From: Planotetraspora sp. A-T 1434
GTDB lineage: Bacteria > Actinomycetota > Actinomycetes > Streptosporangiales > Streptosporangiaceae
Assembly (NCBI RefSeq): GCF_025420585.1
Contig: NZ_JAOEGB010000011.1
Location: forward strand, 124,001-188,000
Length of the DNA stretch: 64,000 nucleotides
Direction: 5' to 3'
The notes beneath the pieces are model-generated. The model did no database searches. It was given only the letters and a program-made list of their open reading frames with translations, and had not been told where the DNA came from. Numbering within the stretch: position 1 is the stretch's first letter; each line of letters starts with the position of its first letter. This document shows positions 18,729 to 26,990 of the stretch, in pieces. The translations under genes were made by a program, and so were the position numbers.

Positions 18729-19248
18729 CCAAACTCCGCCCCCATCGGACTTCGGAATGAAGAATCCTGGACCGCCGCCCGCTTGTCAATCGTTCAGTCA
18801 GGTGGGAGTCCATGCCCGTGCGAGACCGTCCCGCGCGGTACGTGCGGAGTAAGTGCCTCGACGCGAAGGACGACCCGCACGCCGGCACGCCATGCGGACG
18901 CCGCCCCTGCGCGGGCGAATCAGCCCGTCCACGTCCGACTTCAGGCGGGAACACATATGAGGTTACGCTTCTTCTCGGTCGCGAAGATATAAATGGTCCG
19001 CGGCTGACAGGTGGAGATCCGCAACCTCCACCTTCGTGTAGCTGCGCCGAATGGCCGGATGGAACGCGGTCCCCGGCAGTTCGGGTAGACACCGGCGATC
19101 CGCCATGCCTCCCTGGCCAGGCAGCCGACAGGCGCAGGTGATGACAGCGAATCCGAGCGGAACCGATTCGCCTGTTGACGGGCAGCACGGCATTTCGTAC
19201 GTTCCGCGTGGGCGGTCCCGTGGGCGCCCCACGCCGGAAGGGGTTGCG
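18729..19248. other. Divergent regulatory region between the SARP-STAND and P450 genes
   Basis: About 520 bases. Open frames on both strands lack family similarity and ribosome binding sites. It probably holds both promoters and SARP target repeats; I looked for SARP-type heptameric direct repeats and could not identify a convincing set. Confidence 0.4.
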
Positions 19249-20466
19249 ATGACCACCGAGCTGGATCCGAACGGGACTTGGCCAGACATCGTGCCAGGCC
19301 CACTTGCCACGCCGCCACCGGAGTTCGCCCGCAGGCAGGAGTCGGGGACACTGGAGCCGGCGACCATGCCCAGCGGCGACCGCGTCCCGGTGGCCGTCAG
19401 GTACGAGGACGTCCGCGCCCTGCTGGCCTCGCCCCACTCCAGCCGCAACCTTCGCATCCCGGGACTGCCACGTTTGGTGAGCGGCATCGGCATCGATGAC
19501 GACCCAGACGCGCTGATCAATCAGGACCCGCCCGAGCACACCCGCTATCGCCGGATCATGCACGGAACATTCACCCCGCGTCAGATCGAACCGTGGCGCC
19601 CCCGCATCGCGAAGATCGCCCAAGACCTCCTCGACGGCCTGGGCGAGGACTTCGACCTGGTCCAGGAGTACGCGCTGCGGCTACCGGGCCAGGTCATCTG
19701 TTTGATGCTCGGCGTGCCGATGGGCCACTACAAGCGGTTCGTCCGGTGGACGGACATGTTCCTGACCACCTCCACGGCCACCGAGCAGGCGCGCTACGAG
19801 GGCTACACCGAATTCATGGCCTATGCCGCCGAGTTGGTCGCGCAGCATCGCGCCGAGCCCGGCGAGGACCTCATCGACCTGCTCATCCAGGCCAGGGACG
19901 AGGACGACCGGCTGTCGGAGGGCGAGCTGGTCAACACCGTGTTCTCTCTCATCACGGCCGGTTACGAGACGACGGCGTCGATGATCGCCCGCGGTGTCTT
20001 CCGGCTGCTCCTCCACCCCGGCCAGTGGGCGGAGCTGGTCGCGGACCCGGCCCTGACGGCCACCGCCGTCGAGGAGATCCTCCGCTTCGACGGACCGCCC
20101 GCCAGTGCCTTCATGCGCCGGATGACGAAGGACACCGACCTCCCCAGCGGCGGCTCACTGAGCGCGGGGACGGTCGTCATGCCGAATCTGAACGCGGCCA
20201 ACCACGACCCGCGGGCATTTCCCGAGCCCGGCCGGTTCGACATCCACCGCTTCACCGATCACCCTCCGAACCCGCACGTGGCATTCGGGTACGGTGCGCA
20301 TCGCTGCCTGGCCGCCAGCCTCGCCAGGGTCGAGCTCACTGAGGCGATCAGAGCCCTGGTCACTCAGCGCCCCACTCTCCGCCTGATCTCCTCACCCGAG
20401 TCGGTGACCTGGACCGATGGCCTGGTCTACCGGCCGGTCGCCATGCATGTCACCACGGGTGGATAG
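19249..20466 (+). CDS. Cytochrome P450 (CYP105/107-like bacterial class I)
   Basis: 405 residues, normal for soluble bacterial P450s. The oxygen-activation helix has ITAGYETTASM, the K-helix EXXR is VEEILRF, and the heme-binding loop FGYGAHRCLAASLAR contains the cysteine ligand. Substrate contacts cannot be read. ATG 19249 follows GGAAGGGG; the frame upstream is noncoding. No ferredoxin gene is adjacent, so electron donors must come from elsewhere. Being divergent from a SARP-type regulator suggests secondary-metabolism-related control, but no other biosynthetic genes are nearby. Confidence 0.92.
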   Translation: MTTELDPNGTWPDIVPGPLATPPPEFARRQESGTLEPATMPSGDRVPVAVRYEDVRALLASPHSSRNLRIPGLPRLVSGIGIDDDPDALINQDPPEHTRYRRIMHGTFTPRQIEPWRPRIAKIAQDLLDGLGEDFDLVQEYALRLPGQVICLMLGVPMGHYKRFVRWTDMFLTTSTATEQARYEGYTEFMAYAAELVAQHRAEPGEDLIDLLIQARDEDDRLSEGELVNTVFSLITAGYETTASMIARGVFRLLLHPGQWAELVADPALTATAVEEILRFDGPPASAFMRRMTKDTDLPSGGSLSAGTVVMPNLNAANHDPRAFPEPGRFDIHRFTDHPPNPHVAFGYGAHRCLAASLARVELTEAIRALVTQRPTLRLISSPESVTWTDGLVYRPVAMHVTTGG

Positions 20467-20524
20467 CAGCGGGACGGCCGAGCGGGGCTGCCGTGCCGTA
20501 CTTTCCGCACGTTGGCCACATCGA

Positions 20525-20568
20525 GCCGCCAACGCCCGGCCAGTACGGCTCGGCCGGGCGTTGGCGGC
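20525..20568. terminator. Bidirectional terminator between P450 and lipoprotein genes
   Basis: Perfect 17-bp arms at 20525-20541 and 20552-20568 with a 10-nt loop, placed between two convergent stop codons (20466 and 20574). Confidence 0.85.
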
Positions 20569-20573
20569 TGGGC

Positions 20574-21176
20574 TCATTTGTTGCCGCTGAGCCGCTTCAG
20601 ATCGTCCGATGTTAGAGGGACTGGGTTCTCCTGCAATTTGACAGGCTCTCCCGTGGCGTTCAGGGGGTACTGGCCCTGCAGCGGGTTGAGCAGGGCTGCG
20701 GGGGCATCTGGATATGTCTGGAGGAAGAGGACGTAGCCCTGGTTCTGCTGGAGGGCGTGCTCCTCCTCCTCCTGGTAGGTGATGCCGTTGAGCGTTCCAC
20801 CCAGTTGCTGGACGTCGATCGACTGGCCGACCTGCGCGGCGCCCTTGTAGACCTTGGTCACAGAGGCCTTGTAGATGCTGATCACCACCGGGTCGGGCGG
20901 CTCCTGCGGCGTTGGGGCTCCGGCCGCGGGGTTGAGTTTCGGATCGGCGCCGGCCGTGTCAGGCTTCAACTCCTGGACGCTGACCGGCTGAGTGCTCACG
21001 GTGGCCTCGACGATGAGGTCGGCCGTATTGAACAGGTTGTCCGCCGAGTCGTACGCGGGATAGTCAGCGTGGTACGTGATGACTTTGTCGCCGTTGGAGT
21101 TCGCACAGGCTCCTAAAAACGCCGTCGATGCCAGGAGAGCGAGAGGCACGACAAGCCGCCGCGAAATCGTCTTCAT
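20574..21176 (-). CDS. Secreted lipoprotein, unknown function
   Basis: 200 residues. The signal peptide RRLVVPLALLASTAFLGAC ends in a lipobox (LGAC) with the lipidated cysteine. The mature part is acidic, with a proline-rich linker (PAAGAPTPQEPPDPV) and a beta-rich core (SIYKASVTKVYKG, NQGYVLFLQTYPDAP). I do not recognise the domain. ATG 21176 follows GAGAGGA. It starts 13 nt after the metalloprotease gene ends, so the two form an operon likely driven from the ECF41-like site at 21797-21829. Confidence 0.8.
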   Translation of the reverse strand: MKTISRRLVVPLALLASTAFLGACANSNGDKVITYHADYPAYDSADNLFNTADLIVEATVSTQPVSVQELKPDTAGADPKLNPAAGAPTPQEPPDPVVISIYKASVTKVYKGAAQVGQSIDVQQLGGTLNGITYQEEEEHALQQNQGYVLFLQTYPDAPAALLNPLQGQYPLNATGEPVKLQENPVPLTSDDLKRLSGNK

Positions 21177-21189
21177 ATCGGTCCTCTCT

Positions 21190-21756
21190 TTAGTAGTAGG
21201 CGTTGACGTCGTTGATGTCGTGGGACTGCGGCTTGGTCATGGTGTTCCGGTTGCGGCAGTAGCTCATGATCGCGTCAGTACAGTGGGAGCCGTCGTTGAT
21301 GTCGTTGAGGCTCAGCCGGTGGCCGAACTCATGGGTGAACGAACTGGTGACGAAGTTCGACCAGTTGCTCGCGTCACGGGTTATCGTCCGCGCGTTGAGC
21401 TGGATGCGGAAGGAGCGGGTGGTCCACGTCATGTAGGGCGTATACAGGCCGTACCAGGTGGCGGAGTAGGACGCCGCCACCAGATATGAGGGGGACGAAC
21501 TCGACTTGGTGATGTACGCCGCGGTCGGAGACGCGTTCCAGTTGATCAACGCCTGGTTCAGCGGGGTCATCCACGTACTGTTGTAGCTGTAGGGCTTGAT
21601 GGTGAAGCTCGGCGACGAACCACCGCCGGAGTAGTGGTGCGCGGAGGCCGGCGACACTGTGACGGCCAGCATTGCCACGACCGCCCCCGTGGTCAGCAGC
21701 ATCCGACTCGTGACACGCCTTGGACCGTCTTTTCGGTATGCGAGATGGAACGCCAT
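21190..21756 (-). CDS. Secreted matrixin/snapalysin-like zinc metalloprotease
   Basis: 188 residues. A Tat/Sec-type signal (RRVTSRMLLTTGAVVAMLAV, then SPASA) precedes a small catalytic domain with HEFGHRLSLND, matching HExxHxxxxxD of snapalysin-type metzincin relatives, and a downstream methionine-turn candidate DAIMSYC. It would act outside the cell on proteins or peptides. ATG 21756 is used. The GGAG site lies about 10 nt upstream and is actually better spaced for an out-of-frame ATG at 21760, so initiation may be inefficient. The lipoprotein gene follows after 13 nt. Confidence 0.82.
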   Translation of the reverse strand: MAFHLAYRKDGPRRVTSRMLLTTGAVVAMLAVTVSPASAHHYSGGGSSPSFTIKPYSYNSTWMTPLNQALINWNASPTAAYITKSSSSPSYLVAASYSATWYGLYTPYMTWTTRSFRIQLNARTITRDASNWSNFVTSSFTHEFGHRLSLNDINDGSHCTDAIMSYCRNRNTMTKPQSHDINDVNAYY

Positions 21757-21796
21757 GCATCAGCTCCGGAATTCGGTGAGGTACTGCTGTGTCACC

Positions 21797-21829
21797 GCTT
21801 AAGAGCCCCAGCGCCCCCAGAACGTGACA
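21797..21829 (-). promoter_or_regulatory. Predicted ECF41-type promoter of the protease-lipoprotein operon
   Basis: TGTCACG (21829-21823), 17 nt, CTCTTAAGC (21805-21797) on the minus strand, 41 nt before the protease ATG. This is the same layout as at the SigJ-like locus, one base different in each box. Confidence 0.6.
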
Positions 21830-22217
21830 CCGACCACAGGCATGTGACCGACATCACTTTCCGCACCGAGCATCCTGGAATCTAGGGGGTCCTCCTTGCC
21901 ACTGAGGCACTCCGGCGGGTTCCCTTCGAGGATGGGCAAGGTCATCCGGATGGTCGAGTGCCCGTTGCGGCATCGAGGAACAGCATCAGCCACACGCATG
22001 GTGATCCTTCACCATCGCCCGGACGAGCGCGGAGATTCCCGACGCGACGCGCAGATCGTTTGATCGATCGGGATCCGTCGGAGCCGCTGTCGCTTCTGTA
22101 CAAGACCCGAGCGCTCGTTTTCACTAACCTCCCAATCGCAGCCATCGGGCCAGGCGAGCCAGGCACCGCCTGGAATATGACGGGGAGTGCGCCGGCCCGC
22201 AAGGGAAGGCCGTCCTC
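21830..22217. other. Intergenic region with no clear gene
   Basis: About 390 bases. Frames are short and lack ribosome binding sites. The right end leads into the decayed DHFR-family gene. Confidence 0.35.
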
Positions 22218-22423
22218 GTGCGCAAGATCGTCATGGAGTGCTGGAGCTGGATGCCACACGGAGGCCGCCGACCGGCTCGTTACGCCGGGACGAGGAGCTG
22301 CTGGAGACCTCGGCCCTGCTGCTAGGCCGTGTCACCTACGAGGGGTTCTCCGCCGCTTGGCCGGAAGTGACGGGCAACTCCGCCGACCGGATGAACGCAT
22401 CCCCACAGAGAATTTGGAGATAA
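22218..22423 (+). pseudogene. Decayed dihydrofolate reductase (RibD C-terminal) family remnant
   Basis: Family-like residues appear in two phases. From GTG 22218 the sequence reads VRKIVMECWSWMPHGG, like a DHFR-family N-terminus. From about 22295 another frame reads DEELLETSALLLGRVTYEGF and continues SAAWPEVTGNSADRMN, the middle of the same family. The C-terminal half is missing and a stop falls at 22423, four bases before the next gene. A frameshift plus truncation has inactivated it. Confidence 0.7.
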
Positions 22424-22426
22424 GCC

Positions 22427-23239
22427 ATGACCACCGTCACCGCCAAGGACGGCACCCCCATCGCCTTCGAACGGCACGGCGAGGGCACGCCGCTGATCCT
22501 CGTGGACGGCGCCATCTCGTACCGGGCGTTCAATCCGCTCGGACCCCAGCTCGGCGATCTGCTCGGCGCGTCCCACACGGTCTACGCCTACGACCGCAGG
22601 GGGCGCGGAGACAGCGGCGACACCGCCCCCTACAGCGTGGAGCGCGAGATCGAGGACCTGGCGGCGCTCATCGCCGAGGCGGGCGGAACGGCCCACGTCT
22701 GCGGCTTCTCTTCGGGCGCGGTGCTCGCCCTGGACGCGGCCGCCGCGGGGCTGCCCATCACCCGGCTGGCCCTGTTCGAGCCCCCGTTCGTCGTGGACGA
22801 CAGCCGCCCGGCCGTACCCGACGACTACCTGGAACGCCTCGACACGTTCCTGGCCGAGGGACGCCGCGGTGAGGCCCTGGAACTGTTCTTCACCACGACG
22901 GCCAACTTCCCCGCGGAGTTCGTCGCCGGAATGAAGGGCGATCCGAGCTGGGCCGCGTTGGAGGCCGTCGCCCCGACCCTCGGCTACGACGGCCGCATCA
23001 TGGCGGACACGATGACCGGCCGTGCCCTCCCGCGGGACCGCTGGTCCTCCGTCTCCGTCCCCACACTCGTGATGTACGGCGGGGCGAGCGAGTCCTGGCT
23101 TGCGAATGCCGCCCGCGCGATCTCCGACCTCCTCCCCGAGGCCGGCCTGCGCGACCTGCCCGACCAGACGCACAATGTCACCGCCGAAGCCCTGGCCCCC
23201 GCACTGGCCGCCTTCTTGGCCGACGGAGAGCGCGCCTGA
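22427..23239 (+). CDS. Alpha/beta-fold hydrolase
   Basis: 270 residues with nucleophile elbow GFSSGAVLALDAAA, oxyanion region LILVDGAISYRAFNP, and YAYDRRGRGDSGDTAPYSVE typical of small alpha/beta hydrolases. Catalytic Asp and His candidates lie in LVMYGGASESWLANAA and DLPDQTHNVTAEALAP. It is probably a cytoplasmic esterase or hydrolase; substrate unknown. ATG 22427 follows TTTGGAGATAAG. It sits immediately after a truncated DHFR-family remnant, suggesting it took over that gene's promoter region. Confidence 0.88.
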   Translation: MTTVTAKDGTPIAFERHGEGTPLILVDGAISYRAFNPLGPQLGDLLGASHTVYAYDRRGRGDSGDTAPYSVEREIEDLAALIAEAGGTAHVCGFSSGAVLALDAAAAGLPITRLALFEPPFVVDDSRPAVPDDYLERLDTFLAEGRRGEALELFFTTTANFPAEFVAGMKGDPSWAALEAVAPTLGYDGRIMADTMTGRALPRDRWSSVSVPTLVMYGGASESWLANAARAISDLLPEAGLRDLPDQTHNVTAEALAPALAAFLADGERA

Positions 23240-23282
23240 GCTCACAGAGCCCGCCGGAGAGCTCGAAGGCCGAATAACGATC

Positions 23283-23323
23283 AAAGCCCAGGCGGGGGAA
23301 CACGGCCCCTGGCCTGGGCTTTT
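23283..23323 (+). terminator. Terminator preceding att copy 1
   Basis: AAAGCCCAGGC (23283-23293) pairs with GCCTGGGCTTT (23312-23322) and is followed by T residues. The same hairpin type stands before att copy 5. Confidence 0.75.
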
Positions 23324-23330
23324 GAGTGAG

Positions 23331-23369
23331 CGGAGTCTAGGGATTCGAATCCCTGACTTCCGGCTTGCA
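23331..23369. repeat. att copy 1: left boundary of the tRNA-Ala island
   Basis: A diverged copy of the 3' half of tRNA-Ala (T-arm GGGATTCGAATCCC, then GACTTCCGGCTTGCA up to the anticodon). The right flank CGGCCTGATC matches copies 4 and 6 (Y-type flank). It lies 18.5 kb from the intact tRNA and is the leftmost copy I find. Confidence 0.75.
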
Positions 23370-23418
23370 TCGGCCTGATCTTCAGGAGGTACGGCCTCGG
23401 CCTGGGCGAGGAGCCTGC

Positions 23419-23469
23419 AACCGGGGGGAACTTGGAACCGGGGGGAACTTGGAACCGGGGGGAACTTCG
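23419..23469. repeat. Three tandem copies of a 17-bp unit
   Basis: The unit AACCGGGGGGAACTTGG is repeated at 23419, 23436 and 23453; the third copy ends in CG. It is just inside the island boundary. Function unknown. Confidence 0.9.
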
Positions 23470-23546
23470 TCGCGATCTCGCCCGCTTTCGCCTGACTTCC
23501 TGCTTTGCTTCGCAAAGTGTGGCTGCGGGCCGCTCCCCTCAAGCAT

Positions 23547-24437
23547 TTACTCCTGGACGGTCGCCACGGTCTGGAGGCGTGCCGCGTCCTGCCCGGGCGG
23601 GGCGCCGAACATACGTTTGTACTCGCGGCTGAACTGCGACGGGCTGTCGTAACCGACGGCGTGGCCGATCGCGGCGACGTCGTGCGGTGCCGTGATGAGC
23701 CGGAGGCGGGCCTTCTGGAGCCTGAGTTGTTTCTGGTACTGCAGCGGGCTCATTGCGGTCACCGCGCGGAAATGGCGGTTGAGTGAGGAGACGCTGATGC
23801 CGACGTCGTGGGCGAGGTCGTCGATGCGAATCACCTGGTCGTAGTGGGTCTTGATCCATTCGATCGCGCGGGCGACGAGGGTCAGCTGGCTGTCGGCCAG
23901 GCCGATCTGTCTGACCAGGGCCGCCTGAGGTCCGTTCAGCAGCCGCCAGTGGATCTCGCGCCGCACTCCGGGCGCCAGCACGGGAACATCACGTGGCTCG
24001 TCGAGCAGGCGCAGCAGCCGGACGACGGCGTCGAGCAGCCTCTCATCGGCCTCGCTGGTCGCGATGCCCGGTCCGTCGTGCGGGCGGGCGACGAACCGGC
24101 CGGCTTCGACCAGCAGTTGCGCGATGAGCGCGGGTTCAAGCGGAAGCCCGAACGCCAGGAACGGCTCGGTGGGTGTGGCGTGGGTGATCTGCGAGGTCAG
24201 GGGAAGGTCGACGGTGACGACGAGATACTGGCCCGCGTTGTAATCGAAGATGCGGTCACCGAGTACCGAGCGCTTCGCTCCCTGAGCGACCAGGGAAAGC
24301 ATGGGTTCGGCGACAGTGCCCAGCGGTTCGGTCACCCGCTCGGCGGAGAACACCGTCATTCCCTCGATCCACGACGGGCGCGGGCTGCCCGCGGCGAGTC
24401 GGGCGATCCGGCTGCGCAGTTCGTTCAGGTGTCGCAT
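23547..24437 (-). CDS. AraC-family transcriptional regulator with cupin-type N-terminus
   Basis: 296 residues. The AraC_N-like sensing domain (MLSLVAQGAKRSVLGDRIFD, GQYLVVTVDLPLTSQI) is followed by a C-terminal double helix-turn-helix (RIDDLAHDVGISVSSLNRHF, VGYDSPSQFSREYKRMFG). ATG 24437 is chosen since the conserved domain begins there; ATG 24476 is possible and neither has a clear Shine-Dalgarno. The divergent AKR-SDR genes are its likely targets, and a 25-bp palindrome lies in between. Confidence 0.9.
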   Translation of the reverse strand: MRHLNELRSRIARLAAGSPRPSWIEGMTVFSAERVTEPLGTVAEPMLSLVAQGAKRSVLGDRIFDYNAGQYLVVTVDLPLTSQITHATPTEPFLAFGLPLEPALIAQLLVEAGRFVARPHDGPGIATSEADERLLDAVVRLLRLLDEPRDVPVLAPGVRREIHWRLLNGPQAALVRQIGLADSQLTLVARAIEWIKTHYDQVIRIDDLAHDVGISVSSLNRHFRAVTAMSPLQYQKQLRLQKARLRLITAPHDVAAIGHAVGYDSPSQFSREYKRMFGAPPGQDAARLQTVATVQE

Positions 24438-24491
24438 CACGTCAGTGAACCAGGAACGAGTAAGGCAGTCCAACATGATCCGAGCGACGTT

Positions 24492-24516
24492 GCGCGGATC
24501 GTGCAACGATCCGCGC
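24492..24516. promoter_or_regulatory. 25-bp palindrome, candidate operator between AraC and AKR genes
   Basis: GCGCGGATCGT, loop GCA, ACGATCCGCGC: perfect 11-bp arms in the divergent promoter region. A repressor dimer site is likely. AraC proteins often prefer direct repeats, so another regulator is possible. Confidence 0.55.
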
Positions 24517-24615
24517 GCATCGGTCTAGGAGATCATCGGGCATCGGGGTTGGCTGGAGGAGCACAGAGGGACGCCCTCCGCGGCGTCTCTAAGACTTACC
24601 AACAGGAGCTCCGCG

Positions 24616-25698
24616 ATGTCGCTCGATTCCTATGTCACGCTCGGCCGCTCGGGACTGCGTGTCAGCCCGTTCACGCTGGGCACGATGACCTTCGGCGAGG
24701 ACCATGGGTGGGGTAGCAGCCCAGACGAGTCGAAGAGCATCCTCGCGGCCTATCTGGGCCGGGGCGGCAACTCGATCGACACGGCCAACATCTACACCAA
24801 CGGCCACTCCGAGAAGATCATCGGCGACTACTTCGCCGGACAGCACGCACTGCGTGACCGGGTCGTGATCGGCACCAAGTTCTTCGGCAATCTCTACGCA
24901 AACGACCCCAACGGTGGCGGACCCAGCCGTAAGGCGATCGTGCAACAGCTGGAGAACTCGCTGCGGCGCCTGCGAACCGACTACGTCGACATCTACTGGC
25001 TGCACAATTTCGACCCGGCCACGCCGGTCGAGGAGACCCTCCGCGCACTGGACGACCTCGTCAGCGCTGGCAAGGTCCGCTATGTCGGGTTCTCCGACGT
25101 GCCCGCGTGGGCGACCGCCGAGGCTGCCACCATCGCGCGCCTGCGCGGATGGGCTCCGATCATCGCGCTGCAGCTGGAGTACTCCCTGCTCGAGCGGACC
25201 TCGGAAGGGGAGTTGATCCCGATGGCCCAGGCCATGGGCATGGGAGTGATGGCGTGGGGGCCGCTGAGGAGCGGGTTCCTGTCGGGCAAGTACTCCAGCA
25301 CCACCACCGGCCCGGTCGACAGCACCCGCACGCAGCTCGTCGGAGCCCCCAGCGAGGCCGACTACGTGGTGATCGACGCCCTCAACGCCGTCGCTCGCGA
25401 GGTGGGTGCCAGTCCCGCCGCGGTGGCCCTGGCCTGGGTCCAGGGCCGCCCCGGGATCACCTCGACCCTGGTCGGCGCCCGCCGCATGGACCAGTTCAAG
25501 GCCAACGTGCACGCCCTGGACGTGACCCTCACCGACACCCAGCGCGGCGCGTTGGATGAGGTGTCGGCTCCCACGCTGAACTTCCCAGCCGACAACAACA
25601 GGACGTTGGCGGCGATGCTCCAGTTCGCCGGAGCCACCGTGGACGGGCGCCCGTCGATCGTGTCCCCGCTGCTGCGGTCCAGCGACGCCCGCTACTGA
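24616..25698 (+). CDS. Aldo/keto reductase
   Basis: 360 residues, YajO/PdxI-like AKR family. It has VTLGRSGLRVSPFTLGTMTF, NSIDTANIYTNGHSEKIIGD (catalytic Asp and Tyr), GTKFFGNLY (catalytic Lys), YVDIYWLHNFDPATPVEETL (His) and a C-terminal NADPH-binding loop (TLVGARRMDQFKANVHAL). It would reduce small aldehydes or ketones. ATG 24616 follows AGGAG. It is followed after 46 nt by an SDR gene and is divergent from an AraC regulator, suggesting a small inducible redox operon. Confidence 0.92.
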   Translation: MSLDSYVTLGRSGLRVSPFTLGTMTFGEDHGWGSSPDESKSILAAYLGRGGNSIDTANIYTNGHSEKIIGDYFAGQHALRDRVVIGTKFFGNLYANDPNGGGPSRKAIVQQLENSLRRLRTDYVDIYWLHNFDPATPVEETLRALDDLVSAGKVRYVGFSDVPAWATAEAATIARLRGWAPIIALQLEYSLLERTSEGELIPMAQAMGMGVMAWGPLRSGFLSGKYSSTTTGPVDSTRTQLVGAPSEADYVVIDALNAVAREVGASPAAVALAWVQGRPGITSTLVGARRMDQFKANVHALDVTLTDTQRGALDEVSAPTLNFPADNNRTLAAMLQFAGATVDGRPSIVSPLLRSSDARY

Positions 25699-25744
25699 GC
25701 GCCCAACCCAACAACGACGCAAGAGAACACACGGAGAGATCGAG

Positions 25745-26503
25745 ATGATGAAGCAGTTCGCAGGCAAGACCGCATTCGTCACCGGAGGCGGATCCGGTAT
25801 CGGGCGCGCGACAGCCCTGGCGTTCGCAGCCGAGGGCGCGCTGGTGACCGTCGCAGGTCGCACGCCGGAGACCCTGAAGGAGACCGTGCGCCTGATCGAA
25901 GCCGACGGCGGCTCGGCCCGCCACGTCGTGACCGATGTGTCCGACGAATCCGCAGTGCAGGCCGCGGTGGAGGCGGCGGTCGGGGACACGGGCCGGCTGG
26001 ACTTCGCCGTGAACAACGCCGGCTACGACGGCGAATTCCAGCTCACCACGGACTACTCGACCGAGATGTTGGACCGGATGATCGCCGTCAACGTGCGCGG
26101 CGTGTTTCTGTCGATGAAGTACGAGCTCAGGCAGATGACGGCGCAGGGCTTCGGCTCAGTGGTGAACATGTCCTCCGGCGCGGGCCTGGTAGGCGTGCCC
26201 GGGTTCTCCGGGTACACGGCCACCAAAGCCGCTGAGATCGGTATGACCAAGAGTTCGGCGCTCGAGGCCGCGCCGTACGGTATCCGCGTCAACGCTCTGT
26301 GCCCCGGCCTGGTCGACACTCCGATGATCGCAACGGTGGACCCGAACGAGGAACCCATGAAGTCGATCATCGCCGCCCACCCTCTGGGGCGAATCGCCAG
26401 CGCGAACGAGATTGCGGACGCCGTGGTATGGCTCTGCTCCGACAAGGCGGGATTCATCACGGGCGTAGCGCTGCCCATCGACGGCGGCTACACGGTGCCG
26501 TAA
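25745..26503 (+). CDS. Short-chain dehydrogenase/reductase (SDR)
   Basis: 252 residues of a classical SDR: TGGGSGIGRATALAFAAEG for cofactor, NNAGYDGEFQ, serine in VVNMSSGAGLVG, YTATKAAEIGMTKS with the YxxxK pair, and the IDGGYTVP C-terminus. ATG 25745 follows GGAGAG. It is the second gene of the AKR-SDR pair and lies just left of att copy 2. Confidence 0.93.
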   Translation: MMKQFAGKTAFVTGGGSGIGRATALAFAAEGALVTVAGRTPETLKETVRLIEADGGSARHVVTDVSDESAVQAAVEAAVGDTGRLDFAVNNAGYDGEFQLTTDYSTEMLDRMIAVNVRGVFLSMKYELRQMTAQGFGSVVNMSSGAGLVGVPGFSGYTATKAAEIGMTKSSALEAAPYGIRVNALCPGLVDTPMIATVDPNEEPMKSIIAAHPLGRIASANEIADAVVWLCSDKAGFITGVALPIDGGYTVP

Positions 26504-26533
26504 CCCGGGCACGCGCGAACACCATCCGAGGAG

Positions 26534-26600
26534 TCATGGGCTTAAGGGCCTGCACTTCCAGAGCGTAGGGGGGTTCGAACCCCTGACTTCCTGCTTGCGA
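26534..26600. repeat. att copy 2 with a scrap of integrase in front
   Basis: GGGTTCGAACCCCTGACTTC followed by CTGCTTGCGA is the T-arm and anticodon-stem part of tRNA-Ala. It is preceded at 26534-26560 by AAGGGCCTGCACTTCCA, identical to the integrase codons for KGLHF at 41536. The right flank differs from all other copies. An old, eroded junction. Confidence 0.65.
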
Positions 26601-26990
26601 ACACGCAAGCCGATCTGGCTTCTCCTGCGTTCCTGCTGTTCGGGCCGCTGATCGCGTTCCCGTTACTCCCCCTCGCTTCCCCTTGGCGACCGCCCCATCG
26701 GCCACGCAGCGGGCACGCAGGAGGGGCCTCGTCCGGAGGGCTTAACAGCGAGGGGGTGGGATCATCTGGGCTATTGGCGAAGCCGGTGGATCAAACGCTC
26801 TACGGGTTCGACATCGGCCTCTTCGAGCTCGTCAAGAGCGGCCAAGAGACGACGGACACGTTGCTTGCTGTGTCGCCGTACTGTACGGCGGCCCGCGCCG
26901 TCATCCCGCGGCCGCCTTCGTGGCCAGGCGGCTCGGCCGTACGTCGTAGGGGTCGGCACGAAGCCGGTCGGAGTGGATGGTGGCCTACGG
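26601..26990. other. Degraded island sequence without an intact gene
   Basis: About 390 bases. On the minus strand a short tail (RRLLAALDELEEADVEPVER, ending LIHRLRQ at 26771) looks like a genuine protein C-terminus, but no start, ribosome binding site or domain precedes it. Confidence 0.35.

Noticed and set aside
24584-24600. CTCTAAGAC before the AKR gene as an ECF41 -10
   Set aside because: No TGTCAC-like element lies 17 nt upstream.
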